A stretch of 64,000 bases of DNA, taken from Cyanoderma ruficeps. Taxonomy: Eukaryota > Chordata > Aves > Passeriformes > Timaliidae. Location of the stretch: positions 2,941,350 to 3,005,349 of the forward strand of contig VZDJ01000223.1 of assembly GCA_008694505.1 (NCBI GenBank), in the 5' to 3' direction. Position numbers and translations under genes: made by a program. This document shows positions 46,001-61,000 of this stretch, in pieces. The notes under the pieces were generated by a model. It saw only the letters and a program-made list of their open reading frames with translations. It made no database searches and was not told where the DNA came from. Every line of letters begins with the position of its first letter. Positions within the stretch are counted from its first letter, which is position 1.

Positions 46001-49000
46001 TTCAATATTTCTATAAAGATAAACTTGTTAAAACACAGCAGCAGTTCACAAAGACAATGCAAGTCTAAGTCCCAAATTTCCTGAGTTAACAACTTGCAGA
46101 AATAATCTTCACAAGTAAAACAAATGCAACTGACCCAGAGGCATCATCCTTAATTTGTAAACAGCTTGAAACAAAAATGTCAGGAATTAATTTGCTCTTG
46201 GCCTGTTTTTTGTTTTAATCTTGTTGATATTTGTTCATGAGGAGACTCCTTCAGTGTCTACTTTTCCATCTTTGTAAAACAGAAAAGGTGGAAAAGAGAA
46301 ACAAGCCCACCATGATGAGTTTAAAAAACACAAGTGATGGAAATAAAAGTATGAGGGAAAAAGTCTAGAAAATCCTTTAAAAGTTAGGAAAACCGGCAGT
46401 AGGTTGGATTTATGACATTTAAAGGGGGAGAGGGGAGAAGAAGTAAAAAGCCCTAAAAACCCTTTTGAGAAACAAAACCACCAAGAATTTAGGATTTCAG
46501 TTCTCTAATCTTCCTGGGCAGGATTTCAAATCGGTATTTGTGCAGATTATTTTTAGATCTATTAGTTTCCTCTGATGCATTTGATCACATGGCATTGGGG
46601 AATACACTCTATTCATTTTAATAAAGTTGATATAATAATATAATTTCACAGATCTCAGGTTTTAGCATTTGGCAGTTATCCCTTAAATTACCCTTCAGTT
46701 ATCCAAGCTATCAGGTGTGGTTTGATCCTATTTGGAGTATATAAATAAATAAAGAAGTAAATATATGCAAAAAGTTGGGTTTGCAGCACAGCATGCTTAC
46801 TGAATTAAAAAACTGAAAGTACAGAGTTCAATGTCTATGAGAGCTGTTAAAGTGGCATTGCCCTGGAATTAAGTTGTGTAGTACTTTTGCCCCCCTTATG
46901 AAATAATTTGCCCGCAGAACACCTAAACGGAATGCAAAATACCAGTTTTTAAAACCTCAATACATTTAACTTTTGAAGATGGCTCTTCTAAGCGCAGTTA
47001 AAATCACAACCAATGTGCTAGAAAGAAACAACTCTCACACGTGCAGATTTCAAAGGCTCACGAAGCACCTGCATGATTCATTTTAGTTTGAAACATGTTG
47101 AAGTACTGCCTGTATCAAAACCATGTGAACATCAAATGCTCCACTTCACCAGGAAAAAAAACATTGTTTCACAGATCAAGTTTAGTTAAAAATAATTACC
47201 CTAGGTGGCTACATACAGAGAGGAAATGAAGTCTGCCCATTTATCTCAAAATCAGCTCCTGAGTGATCTGGATTTTTTTATGTTAATTCTCTGCCAGTAC
47301 AGGACAGGAGTGAAGACAAACCCATGTTTAGAACAGCCTTTTCCTCAAGAGTTTTGAGAGGAAAGATTCAAAAACAAGGTAGAGGAAACCGTAAGTTATT
47401 AAAGCACAAGTAACTAGAGCAAAAATAATCCCAGTTATGTGTCCTTCACAACCAGGCTTTTTGTTGTTGAAAATCAAGATTTCAACACGTTTTCTGAAAA
47501 CAAAAGGTAGGAGATGCTGTATGAAGCAATGGAATAATTGGGGTATCAACAGCTTCAGGTGCCCATCGCATCCTGCTGAACCACCTGAATGATCCACCCC
47601 CGACTGTGGAGCATGTGACTGAGTATAAACATGGAGCATATATATAGGAAAAAAAAGAAGAGTATAAAAGATTCCCTGCATCCTTTGAAAGGTTACTTGG
47701 CACTACTGTGACATTTATAACCCAGAGAAACTAAAAAAGATCAAACATGGACTCTTTTTTTACAAATTTGAAAGAAGAACACAGGAAACAGAGCAGAGAT
47801 AATTAATACTTAAAGCATCAGCTGACAATACCCCAGAGAAACAGCCCCAGATTTTAAAGGAATACCATGAGCCCTCAGAAGTGTCTTCTTTGCAAGATGT
47901 TACACTATCAGCAGACCTCACAGTCCCTTTTAAACACGCTGGCTACTATCTTACACATTCACTGTAACCTGCTTTGTATGGAATTCTGTTAAGGTACCCA
48001 GCTGTGGTTTATTTTCTCCATAACACTGAATGGAAAACTGTGTTTCTGTGTTTTCAGAGCTCTGCTAAAATCTCTATTTCTCGTAATTTAACAATAGCAC
48101 TGATTTCACTTAAATATTTTTTCACCTCCATTATGAGAACAATTAGATAAGAGCAGTCTTTAATAAGAAAACCAATCTTTAGCCATTTTCCTGAGAAAAA
48201 TGGATTTCAGATTCAACTTTTCAGATAAAATCCAGGGCACAATGCCCTCACTAGCAAGGGTTTGATTCCTATTAATATTTTGAGGTACATTTATATCTTG
48301 AGACCAACCAGTAACAAGTAATTGAGTGAAACACACACAGTACCTCCCTCGAAGACAGGCACGACTTGCTATGGTGACTTTCTTTGCACTACAGAACAAT
48401 GTTCAATGCACCCTTTTCTGCATTTCTAGTAACAGTGAATCCCTTTGAGCATCTCTGAAAGTTTCAGCTTCAAAGACAGAGCATCAAACTAGTACCAGAA
48501 CTTGGCAGCCAAACACTGCTTGAGCAGGTGCCAGACCACAAGTAGTGTCCTGTGTACCATGGGATCGTAAAAAGAACCAAACTTCTCTTCAGTAACTTCT
48601 ACAAGAAACTGAGGAGTTATCATTAATATTCCCCTTCTTTTCCTCACATTCATGTGTTTTAGATACATTAATATTAAGCCCGAGGCCCTGTTTTTACGTC
48701 CTTTTTTTATCTATAGATTGTGAGAATATTAATTTTGGATTAACAAGGATTATTTACATGGTCTTTAGTAATCTCCTTACAAAACAGCAAGCAACAGCTT
48801 TATCTAAAGAAAGAACAATTTTAAGATGGCAGCAGCAATTCACATGAGGTAGGAAAACCACAATATTATTGTTCAGAAGTTACGCAATGATTAGCTCACT
48901 TACATGATGATTCTCCTGTTCAGGAACCAGTATTTCCGCCTATGCCTGTCGTATCCAATGGGCTCGTGTCGGATGTAGGGTTTGTTTTTTTGGATTTCAG

Positions 49001-52000
49001 CCACACAGTCAGTCACTCCAGGCACCTTATGTGCCACGCAGACCTCACACTGCCACTCGTCTTCGGGCACCTCCTCCAGAGGGGGTTTCACACACTCCAA
49101 GTGGTACACGGCCGAGCAAGTCTCACAGCAAAGCAAATCCCCAAGTTTGTGACAAACCCTACAATGATCATCATACTGAATAACGCCTTCTGACATTAAC
49201 TCCTCACGTGCAATGTTTGTGGTAAGAAACTGATCCACTAAAAACTGCAGAACTTTGATTTTATTCTCTACTGGTCCATAAGGATAGTCCTCTGTCTCTT
49301 GGTAAGGAAGAACATGATGGTATTCCTTGTCACTCTCACAATATACCCGCAGAACCTCTGGCCACGTCATTCCATCTATGAAATACAAAGTGGAATTAAC
49401 GCTATCTTTGAGGTCAGCAGGTCCAAAGGTAGTATTTGAAGTGTCTTCTTCACGTAAAACTGCTTTTAACAGCACTATATGCATCTCTGCCATAAGTGTG
49501 CACTGCTCTTGACTTACCAGAGCTGCACAGAAGTCCTCAAAACGAAAAGGAGAGAGGCGCAAAACAGTGCCAAAGTTCCTTAGTACCTCATAGATGGCAA
49601 TAACATTCATTATATGCTCACTAGGCACCATTAAGTCCTCTGAGGATTTAGGAAACTCCAAGGGTGGGATATCTTTTTCTTCCAATATCGGAGAACGAGG
49701 ACGATGTGCTCTTTGTCTTCTCCTACCTGGAATAAAAAACAACAGTAAGAATTTTGCTGTTCGCGGGTCAATACAGGTGTTTAAACATCTATCACCAATC
49801 ACTGTGTTAACATTCTGAACTAATGCAAATTAAGGCTTCACAAGCTTCACAGTTACATAAATGTGCTAACTCAGCCAACCATCTCATACTTTAACTAAGA
49901 CTATGAAAATATGACACAAGATATCTCAAGTTTTGCTTTAGACACACACAGGAATTGCATTTCTCATCCAATATACATCTACTGAAGCTTTAAAATGAAA
50001 TCCAGAAATGTAATTGCTTAAACTACTTAAAAAGAAAGATATTTCCTGCAGCCAAAATAATAATTTTTTCTCATTTTTATTCAGCATGACTAGTTTAAAC
50101 CTGAAACATCAAGCTCCAAACAGATATTTTGTATTAAATGATTGCAAGTTATTCTTCTATCCAGCAAGGGTATCCAGGAAAGCTCATTTCAAGCAGATGT
50201 CTTAGGACATCAATTTCACCCAAATTAAAACACAAAAGAGAACCTAAAGCATGTTGCCCACTGCTTTCTAACTAGAATATTTCTCCTGACTACCTACAAA
50301 GCAAGGCAGAAGGTAAATGTGATGTTTCATGAAAATATTTCAAAAATTCTCAGTTTCTCAAAACAAACAAACAAAACCCCACCCCAATCCACCCTCGTGC
50401 TTCAATAAAACAGGAGCCATATCCACAGAATGAGGAGGCAAAATTACAGAAGGACAAAGTCTACCAATAAAAGCTACTGAAAAGAGCTGTTTTACTACCT
50501 AAAAAAAATAGACAGTGAGCATAATTTATTCAGTCTCAGATGCCAATTCAGATAAGATGCTACACTTCCTTCCCTTGGATTCCAGAATCCTTGATGCCAA
50601 GCAGAAGGAAAAACAAAAGACTAAAGTTTTTGTAAGTGACACTACCTGACAGATGAAATATTTTAATCTCCTATCAAAATAACCAGCTACATGCAACTAT
50701 TTCTCAGCTCTCAGTTAAAAGTTTTAGATGCACTCACTGAACTTATTTCCCTTTATAGAAAAAAAACACAAGAGAAAATCTCATAAACCATCATCTATAG
50801 TTTAATTCAAGAACTGAGATGAAAACTGGTTTTAGGTCCTCTTACTAATCATACTAAGATTCTGGTCAACAACTAAATTTCAAAATTATCAATTGTCCTT
50901 AAACAAGTGTCAGCAGGGTGCATGTCGTGCTCAAAGGAAACCCAAAGAAAAACTGCAGCTATCCATAGCAGCCATTTCCCACACACATCTCATTAAAATG
51001 GGACATGTATTAAAGTTTGTGTATTCTGACACTGAAGAGTGACACAACCAATAGTCCGGAATTTTAAGATTCACATTCATAATTTCTTAACCAAATTCTG
51101 CACTTAACAGACCTTCCCCCAAAACTGGTTCAAGGAAATTAAGAGATAAAGTGAGTTTCAGTCTGCTTGGATGTTACCATTAAATGGAAATGGATCTCTG
51201 TGGCATTTGTTCAACCCACCCTACTCCCTCCCTTCGATACTCCCAGAAATACAGAAAATAAGTCTAATGTGGGAGGAAACCTGCTAAGGCAGATCCTGCT
51301 GAACCTGAAACACCATCATTAAAACATTAATGCACTGAAAAGGGGAAAAAGAAGTTACCAGAAAGAAAAGCTACCTCGAAGAAACATCTTGATACACAAC
51401 AGATGATTCCAGAAAAATAAATCAACCCTTAGACTAGTATGGCAAGAAGGCACCAGACACAGCTCTCCCTTCCCAATGTTAAAGAATGAAATCTTATACA
51501 ACAAGTTACACACCCAAACAATATAGAAGATGAACTGCAAGATGTTTCCATTACAGAAGTAACAAGTCAACCTCAATCTGTGGATAAAAATAACTTTCCA
51601 AGTTTAGTGAAGTTTGAGCTCTGACTGTGGAAAATGAAGGAATGCTTCTATGACCGTCTTCCAACATGCCTCTGCACTAATCAGTGGAAAATGTTTAATC
51701 ATGGCAAACACACAAAGACAAAGGAGTTCCACAGCCAAGCACAAAGCAAGTGCTCTCTAGATTAAACTCAACTTTTCTATCACCATGATCCAAAAATCAT
51801 ATATGCATAAGCCACAGGTGGTTTAATTAAAAGACCCCAAAGCAAAAGGAGACGCTCCCACACAATAAACTGCTTTGGGGGGCTGAAGCTTCCTTCAACA
51901 CTGCAGTCCTAGTTGGCCATGCAGGACAACACCCTCAGCACCACCACAGAACAGATATTCTGCAATCACTGATGGCCCTCACAGAGTCCAAATATCACAA

Positions 52001-55000
52001 AGGCCAGCAGAGCTATCAACCAGGATTACTTCTGTAGCAGAAAAATGTGTCTGTCACACAGTAAAGCCATAAAACAGCCCTTCAAGAAAGAGAGCAGCAA
52101 GGACATTAACCCTGCCTCACCTGAATTAATGAGAAGTGACAAATCCCCCCAGTAATTTTAGATAAAAATAAACCAGAGTGAAGACCACTGCTGGAAAAAA
52201 ATGGACTCCAAAGACCAATTTTGCTGACGTCTCCTTCACATGAGATATCTACGGTATGGAATCACAGAATCGTTAAGGTTGGAAACGCCTCCAAGATCAA
52301 GTCCAACCATCTCAGCCCCACCACCATGACCTCAAGTGCCACATCCACACATTCCAGAGCACTTCCAGGAGTGGTGACCTACACCAGTTTCCTGAGCAGC
52401 CTGTCCCAGTGCTTTACAGCCCTTCAGCAAAACAAAGTTTCCTAAGAGATAAACTAAACACCTACCGGTGCAACTTTAAGCCACTTGTATATTTGTAGGT
52501 GAAATTAATAAGGGAATAAAACCCAGGACTTTAAAACAAGACATTCCTAATATGTTCTGAAAAGTTAATCTCTAACACTTCCTCTTACAAAAGAAGCACA
52601 TTGGTACAATCAGAGATCTAGAAGAAACGTGTTATCAGGATATAAACGTGTCATAATAGCATAATAAAGAACTGTACTTTGGTGCAAGCATTAGTCACAC
52701 CATTCCATCTCCTACTTAAATCAATTTATGTGTTTTCATGTTTGCTTTGGTGTAAAGAACAGAATTTCCAAAAGCAATAATAAAACAGACAATAGGAAAA
52801 GCAGACTGCATTATAAAATGTGTGCCTCGTTTGTGTTAGGCCTCACAGCTGCAGCACATTACAATATTGTGCACCTCAACACTCCCCATCCACACTGCAA
52901 ACCACACACCACAGCTCAAGAGCTCAAATAATTTCTCTTTTTGGACGCTGAACTGCTCTGAACAATTCTCAACTAAATATAAACTAGTTTCTAGAGCTAA
53001 AAAAGGCAAGTATTTAAAGATGCAGAATATTTTAGAAAGAAACTGTATTTTTCTTGAATAACTTGATAGCACAGTATTTAAAATCTTTTTATGCTGGCTG
53101 TTTTTTCTTTCCAATTTCACTTTCAATTTGCTAATAATATTCTCTGTACTGGGGTTAAAGAGAATTTGAAATTGAGAACAGAGACACAAAGTGTGATTTG
53201 GAAAATCAGAAATTCCAAGCAATTTGTGCTTAAATGTATCACTGGCCAATACATCAACTGTCATCTCAAGAAACACTCAGACACCTTTAAAAAAAAACCT
53301 CAAAAGCCCAAACCAACAAATGCAAGCAGTCTAAAAATCTCCAGTGAAAAGGATGGACATTCTCTGCCAAGGTGCTCATAAATCTCTAGAAGCATTGCAA
53401 GTGGCTGCTGAACTGAAATTAAAAGTGCAGGTCAATGGAACATGATATAATGATGCCAAAGTGCTACAAGTCTCTTTTTTGAGCTGAAATGTTGGTATTT
53501 TACTGGTTGGGTGGCTAACCTTTCTCCACTGCTGATTTTTCAGTGTGCTGACAACCCACACAGCTCACCCTGCTTTGGAGCAGTTCCACCTCCTGCGTGA
53601 GGGTTTTTGGAGATCACAGTCCATGTTTACCCAACTGTGTCTCATAAACACACACACAAAAAAAATATCCCTCAATTGTTGAAAAACGTTTCCCTACAAT
53701 AAGCACATACAATTTTTCAAGCTCTTCTCTTTCAAGGACAATCTTCTTTTTCATGAGGAAAGTGGGCCAATATTTAAATTCGACATTCAGCAGCAGACAC
53801 AAAAAAACCACCGTCCAACAAAGAACTCTGGCCACTTCAAACACTTTAGCTTAAACTATTTTAGAGATACTAGGGTTTGACAACCTTTTTTTTTTTTTAA
53901 ACTTGTCATTTGTCAAGGATTTGGGCCCCACAGGGAATTTTTGTTTCAAAGAGAAATTGCAGTATGTACTGTTTTGTTTAACCCCAAAGCCATCAAGAGG
54001 ACTGCAGAGCAGGTGCATCAACAAGTTACTTCTCCTTTAAGCACCACCTGACTGACCAGACTTTAAACTGAATTTTCATGTAACTACTCTAAATTCAAGA
54101 AATCTACTCTCAATTTACCCACACTGAAGTTTCCCAAAACATACTCAAGTTTTATTACATGCAAATTAGATACTTCTGAGATCGTTTCTGCCCCTTAACT
54201 AAGTCTCTGAATCAAATTTCACCTTCAAGTTTGAGGCAGTACAAAGGCAGAAAACGTCCACTTCTACATCACTCAAATTCCATAGCTTTATTTGGTGGAA
54301 AAAGTGATTTGCCAATAACCTCCTGCTGCCACAGCTGGAATATTGACAGGATCCAGGTCCCCTGGAGTGTCTGAGCACTACATTATCTATCCAGCATAAG
54401 ATTCTTTTAAATGGCAACTCCTTCACTGGTTGCCTCTCCCCAAGTGCTAAAGCAGTCTGCAGTGGTTACCTGCCCCTATTTTAAATTCTCTAGTTGAAGA
54501 GCTGCCTGTAATTAAGATTAAAGAGTAAACAATTCTATTCCCATGGCACATTTAATTATAGATACTGATAATTATCGTCTACGCTTAGGATAATCTACTA
54601 AAATAATTTATTTTACAAATTTAAGCAAACACACTAATGGTATTTGAGATAAAGCAAAGTTACTCAAGTAACAGTCTGAACACCCAAAACCAGACTTTAA
54701 TTTAAAAACCCAAACCGTTGCTTTAATTTTTTTCATTCGCATCCACTCAACCAACTTGGTTCAAATTGTGATCCTTTCAGAATTTAGAAATTAAAAAGAG
54801 TTTAAAAAGAGCAAAAACCTTGTCTTCATTTTCATTCACAGACTGAAAGAAAATGGAAAGTCACATCTACTCTTTACCACAGGAGAATATAGAACTTAAA
54901 ACTGCTTTAACCATCTTTAACACATCTGCTGGTTTGTGTAAACAGAGTATCTGAATTAACTATAGACATCAGTGTCCAGAATAGAGAAAGATTGTATCAC

Positions 55001-58000
55001 AATTAAATATGACTTTCATGCTCTTCAGCTTTGGTTGTATTCAATCACCATACACATGTAGGCTAACAGAAATCACAAAAATCCATTTTTTCTTTGTCTC
55101 AATGACATTAAATATCCCTTTCCTCCAGCAAACACAGCCTCTCAGCCCAACATATTTCAGGAACTGGACCAGTGGATAGAGATCCTACAGAACAAATATT
55201 CTGCCAGAACCACTGTCTTGTTTAAACGGGGACAGTGTGGTGGCTGCAATGGTCTGGCCTAAAAAATGAACACTGGTTCCAGTCTCTCTTGATTTGAAAG
55301 TTCACAACTGGTCTCATTTCAGTTCTCTCAGAACTTTCTCTTCCTCATCCTTTCTCAGCACTTGGGTTCTCCAGCTCAGAGCTCCTGCTCACGGTTGCCA
55401 TGGAGAGAAAAAGCTTGGTAGGAGCATTGGGGAGAGAAGAGAGACCAAGGAGTTTCAGATACTCCAGCAACCTGTCACAGGAGGGGGGAAAATATAGAAC
55501 AAACCCCCACCCCTCCAGTCACACTCCACTTACTGACCCCAGAAAACACTTTCAATTTTCCCCCTCAAAAAATTTAAATTTTGGCTTCAAGTTCTACAAG
55601 CCAAGTCAAACCACACTACTCTTACATGGAAGTCCATCTTTAGTAAAGTAGAACTGGGCTGGTTTTGGTTTGCAGATCATGAGTCACTGCAAAAACTTTT
55701 CAACATAAAGACCAGCTGGCAGTTGTATATGATGTCCTGGGAGCAAGAGCACTCCTTAGAGAAGATGCCCTCTCCTACATTCTCCTTCCTCCTGGAGACT
55801 TTGCCTTTTGACTGCCCTCAAACTCCCTGAGACTCTCCTATTTCGGTTTGGTGTAAATAAAAACACACTTGCTGTCCTACATTATTGCTTTGCACCAGGC
55901 ACATTTCAAATGGGACTGTACAGCAACACATCAGTTTTTGTTAGATATCACTGAGAAAACTGGAAATAGTTGAAAATGTGTAAAAAAACCTTTTTTTGAT
56001 GTTCTTTCTTTCCTTTCGCAGTAGATTGCAGGAACTGGATAGAGCTGCACGTTTGCCACAGCAATATCCAAACTGATTCTTTAATTAAAAGTCAACCTCT
56101 TGGGAGAACATTTGCTCAGCTTCCACCAAGGAAAAAAACAGCAGTAAAATGAATGAGTTTAACATAAAATAAGAATATATTATGAAAAGCAGTGCCAAAA
56201 TAGAAAAATCTAAATCCTTTTCTTTGGATGGGCTGAAATTAAAGGCTTTGACTTTTACAAAACACTTTCTTCCCTTTTAAAAATGCCAACATGATAATCA
56301 CATTTCTAATATTCACAAGTCAAACATTCTCTTCCAGAAAAAAATTCTAAAAGAATAAGATGCATTTGTAACTACTTGTAGGTGCAGTTCCAATTTGAAT
56401 ATTACTCTGCAGTAATCATACCTGACCCAAATTTATTTATTTAGTCTGCAGAAAAGAAAAAATCAGCCATCAATAAAACTTAAAAACTTAAAAACTAAAC
56501 TAACATTAAAAATGAGGCATTCCAAGCACCAAAAGAGCTTTGGAAATTGAAACACAAATGAAAAAAATCACTGGTTATTACACTAGATCCTGAGTGCACT
56601 CACATCACACAAATTCTCACACATATTCCTCAGTAAAGTTTGACTCCTGCCTTGCCTTGTACGAAAGTAGGTCTTTATGTTCTTTTAAAACTGTAAAACT
56701 TTTGGCTGCTTCTTTTTTCAGTTTGCATACCAAAAGCAGTACACTTTTAAATCAAACTAGGGTTCTCGACTGATTTTACACTAAGAATTTAATTTCCCAA
56801 CATTATGGCCATCAGCACTCCCTCAGGAGCCAGGAATACAAACCCTCCAATGTTCTGTGGAATCATTTTAACATTTGGATAACTAATGCAAATGCAAGAC
56901 ATGCAGCAGGTGAGATCACTCTGAGAAGGACTCAGAGGCACAACCCTTTTGTGCCCAGAACTCTGGCAAAGAAAAAAAACCCAACAAAACCACAGGTAGC
57001 ACAAACAAAATGATTGTCAGGAACAGTCAGAGAATTTCTTGGGACACACTCAGGATAAGCTGTAACTAATTTAAGAAATTAGTGAGTCCTGAGAGCCAGC
57101 CCCAACCTACTAAAAATCCAGATTTATTCACCCTACACCTGTTCTATACAACACAGTGAGCGATTATAGAATTTTACTGCAGGTCTAGAAAAAAGTTTGC
57201 TCAATAAAGTCACCGGCAGCACACTACCTTTTATTACACACATACTTTGATAAGGGCGAGGTATTTGCTGCCCAGAGCTTCTGAGGTGACTGACAAAGCT
57301 CTTTTCAGATAAGCTGCCAATTTACAAGTCAATGCAGCAGGACCACCCCCAGATTTACTCCTATGGCCTTCTACACCATTTCTTTGTTAAGGATGATCTC
57401 CCACATTTTTCAGGACTGGCATGAGAACTAGCGATCCTTTCCTCTAGAGCACAAATCGAAGTGCAGATCACTAAATGGTAAAATGAGAGCATGCCAGGTT
57501 TAATTTAGAGAAGAGGGTACCCCAGGTAAGGCGTTTGGGAGGCTGGTAAATCCTCTCCCACAGCAGACAAAAGAGGCTGCATATCTTAACGTGGTATCTC
57601 AGTGTCTCCACTTAGACAATTCTTCAAGAGCATGAAAACGTGTTCAGATAAAAAATTACTACAGACACATCAAATGCAGCACATGGTGCCCAGCTAAATT
57701 CTTTCACTCTGAAGATAAAAGCACACTGTGAAATAACTGGTTAAGAGAAGCAGTGGTCAATCCCTGCAAATGCTCAGACAAGTAAAATCCAACTAAAAGT
57801 ATTACTAAATGTATTTTAAGATAAATATTTTGTCTCCCAACTCCAGTGTTGTGTATTTGTTTGTTTGACAGACTGATGATGATCTCAGCTGAAATCTAGA
57901 TGTGTAGCTCTTCCTAGAACTAGTTTTCTGGTGAAGAAAAGTCAATAAACAAAAAATAAAGGACTTCTAGGCATCCTGATTAAACCCTTAAAATTCTGCA

Positions 58001-61000
58001 ACATATGAAAAACACTTAGTAACCATAATGCAACAGTGACAACCCTCAAGTGGACAGGGAATGGCAAAAATGATTAGTGACACAAGATATAAAGGATACC
58101 TGTCCCAACAGTTCTTCCACCTTCAAAGGGGTGAGAGGGAAGGGACATTACACACACACAGAATTCTTCCACCAAAAGTACATCCAGCAGAATAATAAAA
58201 AAAATTGTTATTCACACAGTATATTCTTAGTGTACCGTGACTAAGTGGCATATTAAAGACAATTCACATTTTCTAAGATTCTGCTTCTTTAAATAGTTTA
58301 ATAATATTATTTTATATTATAATAATATTAATTTTACTATCATATTATAGTAGAAAGTACTACGTCTAAGTTCAAGATAAATCATAAGCTCCCTATCAGA
58401 GCACAAAACCTGAGGCTTTCTTGGCCAGAGACATTGCTCTGTGATCTTTTAATTCATTGTTCAATGTAAGTTAGAAAAAACTGTAGCAAGTCTGTCCCCC
58501 ATTTAAGTGGGATGTGATTTACGTGTAAAAGCTTGGTTGGCAGGAGAGTCTGACTGGGATGGCAATTATTCAATACCCTGCTTTCAAAAACACTCTTCAG
58601 CCCCTAAGAGCACATCCTGGAAGTGGTTGTAACTCAGGTTGCAGTGGCTGAGGGAAGGTAAGGGGAGAAGGATCGTTCATCATCTCTCCTGGTAAAAAAC
58701 CTGCACAATTCTGTCAGGAATTCGAGCCAAGGGAGGAGACGCTCCTTCCAACCCATCCAGCTGAGCACAGGAACTTTGTCACTGTGTTACACTTTGCCTG
58801 GCTCGATGACAAGGATATGAAATATCCCTCCCCCGTATCTAAACACGGCTAAGGACCAACTCTGGCTGAGGGTGCCCCCAAGTCCAAGAGCTCTGGAGGC
58901 CCTGAAGGAACACCAGAGACACGGCTCTGCCCCCCTGCCCTCTCTGACCCCGGCAGACACGGAGATGCCGATGAGACACAAACCCTGCCTTGCCTATCGG
59001 TGCCGCTCTGATCATCTCTTGCTAAATTATGACAAGACTTGGATTTCCATCAGTGCCACCCCGGCACAGCCACGCTCCCAAAGCAGGTGTTTGTCCGGGA
59101 TGAGGCACGGGCTGAGCTGCCTGAATGAAAAGTTTGCACTTTCTTTGCAGAAGGGCAACAGCATGTCTGGGAGAGAGGGAAGGAGGGAGGGAGACCTTTA
59201 GGCAAACACTGAACTAATGAGAACCACCAGTAAATCGCCAAAATAACAACACAAACGTTTTAACTATCAAAAACTCAGTATAGAGCAAAAGCACCTAAGG
59301 ATAAAGATGCTTACACTTACACTTCTCTTAAGGAAGTTAACTGAAATCATCCTGACCAAGTGAGAAATAAACAGATAAATTATCAAAATGGTTTCTGATA
59401 CACTTAAATACCACATAAAACCTGTCTATGCTTGTACAACAATGCACAGAGAGCTACCTTCTGATTTGCCAAAACACTTAGCACATTTGGAAAATGGCAT
59501 ACACCCATTCTCTGCAGAACTCATTTTAAACCTGGATGCCCATGTAAAAAATATTATCCTGATCTAGCCAGTTAAAATCATAAAAATATTATTTCCCTGA
59601 CATAAGCACTCCAAAAAAAGTAATAAAAATGAAAGTTATTATAACTAAGCAGAAAATGGAGAGTTAAAAGTCAAGAGAGTATTTTAGAGCTTTTCTTCTG
59701 TGAAGCCAGATATCAAAATTTTTTTATTAAAAAAAATTCAATTTGATTGCAGGACATTCCTGCAACAGGTAACCTAAGATCTTTTTAAAATTATCTCTAA
59801 ATAAATTTAGCAATGTAGGTACTTATTGTGATTCATTTAGGTTCTGTAGCATACGGATATAAGTTTTAAAAAAAATATATAGACAGAAATACAGAGCCTT
59901 TTAAAGAACTATTGTGAAGCCACAGAATGAGCTGATATCATTAAGTCACCAAAATAAAAAAAAAAAGAAGACACATTTAGCAGCCAGTACTTCCTCCCTT
60001 TAAAAAGTCATCAGCTAACTACTCGGAACTGCATTCCTTTTTTAATTAGGATGCAATGCATTCACACCAACAACCTGTTCCTCCCCCCTTCCAAAGTGGC
60101 CAAATACTGGAATAACAGCAGTGCTTGCCATCCTATAGCCCAAATCATACCAGGTTATCTGTAAGTTGAACTACTCTCCTGGTTCAGAGTTAAAAAAAAG
60201 GAAAATAAAAATAAAAAAAATATTCCAAGCTTGAACTCCATTCTGGAACGAGTTCAAATAAATCCAAAGCACTTAAGTTTAAATAAAAGAATTTTTGAAG
60301 CTTGGTGAATGGACCAATTAAGGACAAATAAAAATGCAGGCCTTAAAATTTCCCCAAATTTTCCACTAGAATTTAAAAAAAAAAAATCACAAGTATGTTT
60401 AATGAATTTTAACCCCAACCTGAGTTTTATAGGTTGCCATATCTTAAGATAAACGCAGTATTTAAATGCAAGACCTCCGACTCAACCTCCACCTTTTAAT
60501 CTTTGTGTTGAACTCAAACTAGGTTTACATCCTTGCAATGAGGCCCTGTGCACTTTTCCCCAAACTATAACAATGCAATCTCCATTTTGAACAATGCACC
60601 TAATTTCCCTCCTTGGAAAGCTACTTTTGTCTTAAAGCCAGTAGATGTTGGATCCAGTTATAGCTCTGATCGCAAGAGCCTGAAAATCCTCGGTGTTTAT
60701 AGTTTTTTGGTTTTTTTAAACCACTTCAACTTACATGTGCTTCCTTTCCTTTCAACATCAAGTTGTATTTGCAAGCACAAGCCAGCCTTTCCTGTATTTA
60801 ATTGAAAAGGTCTCTTTGCGAGGCATGCCTCTCGTTTCCCTTGTTTTTAAATTTAAAGCGAATGCTCCACAACACTTTTGACATTGTTTGCAACACGTCC
60901 TGGTGGATCGCGCATTTCTGCGGTCACCAGGTTCCCCACGAATATTTGCAAAGCATCCCCCTTGTTCCAGCAAGTGCCGCCCGCCCTCCCTGCTCCTCTC

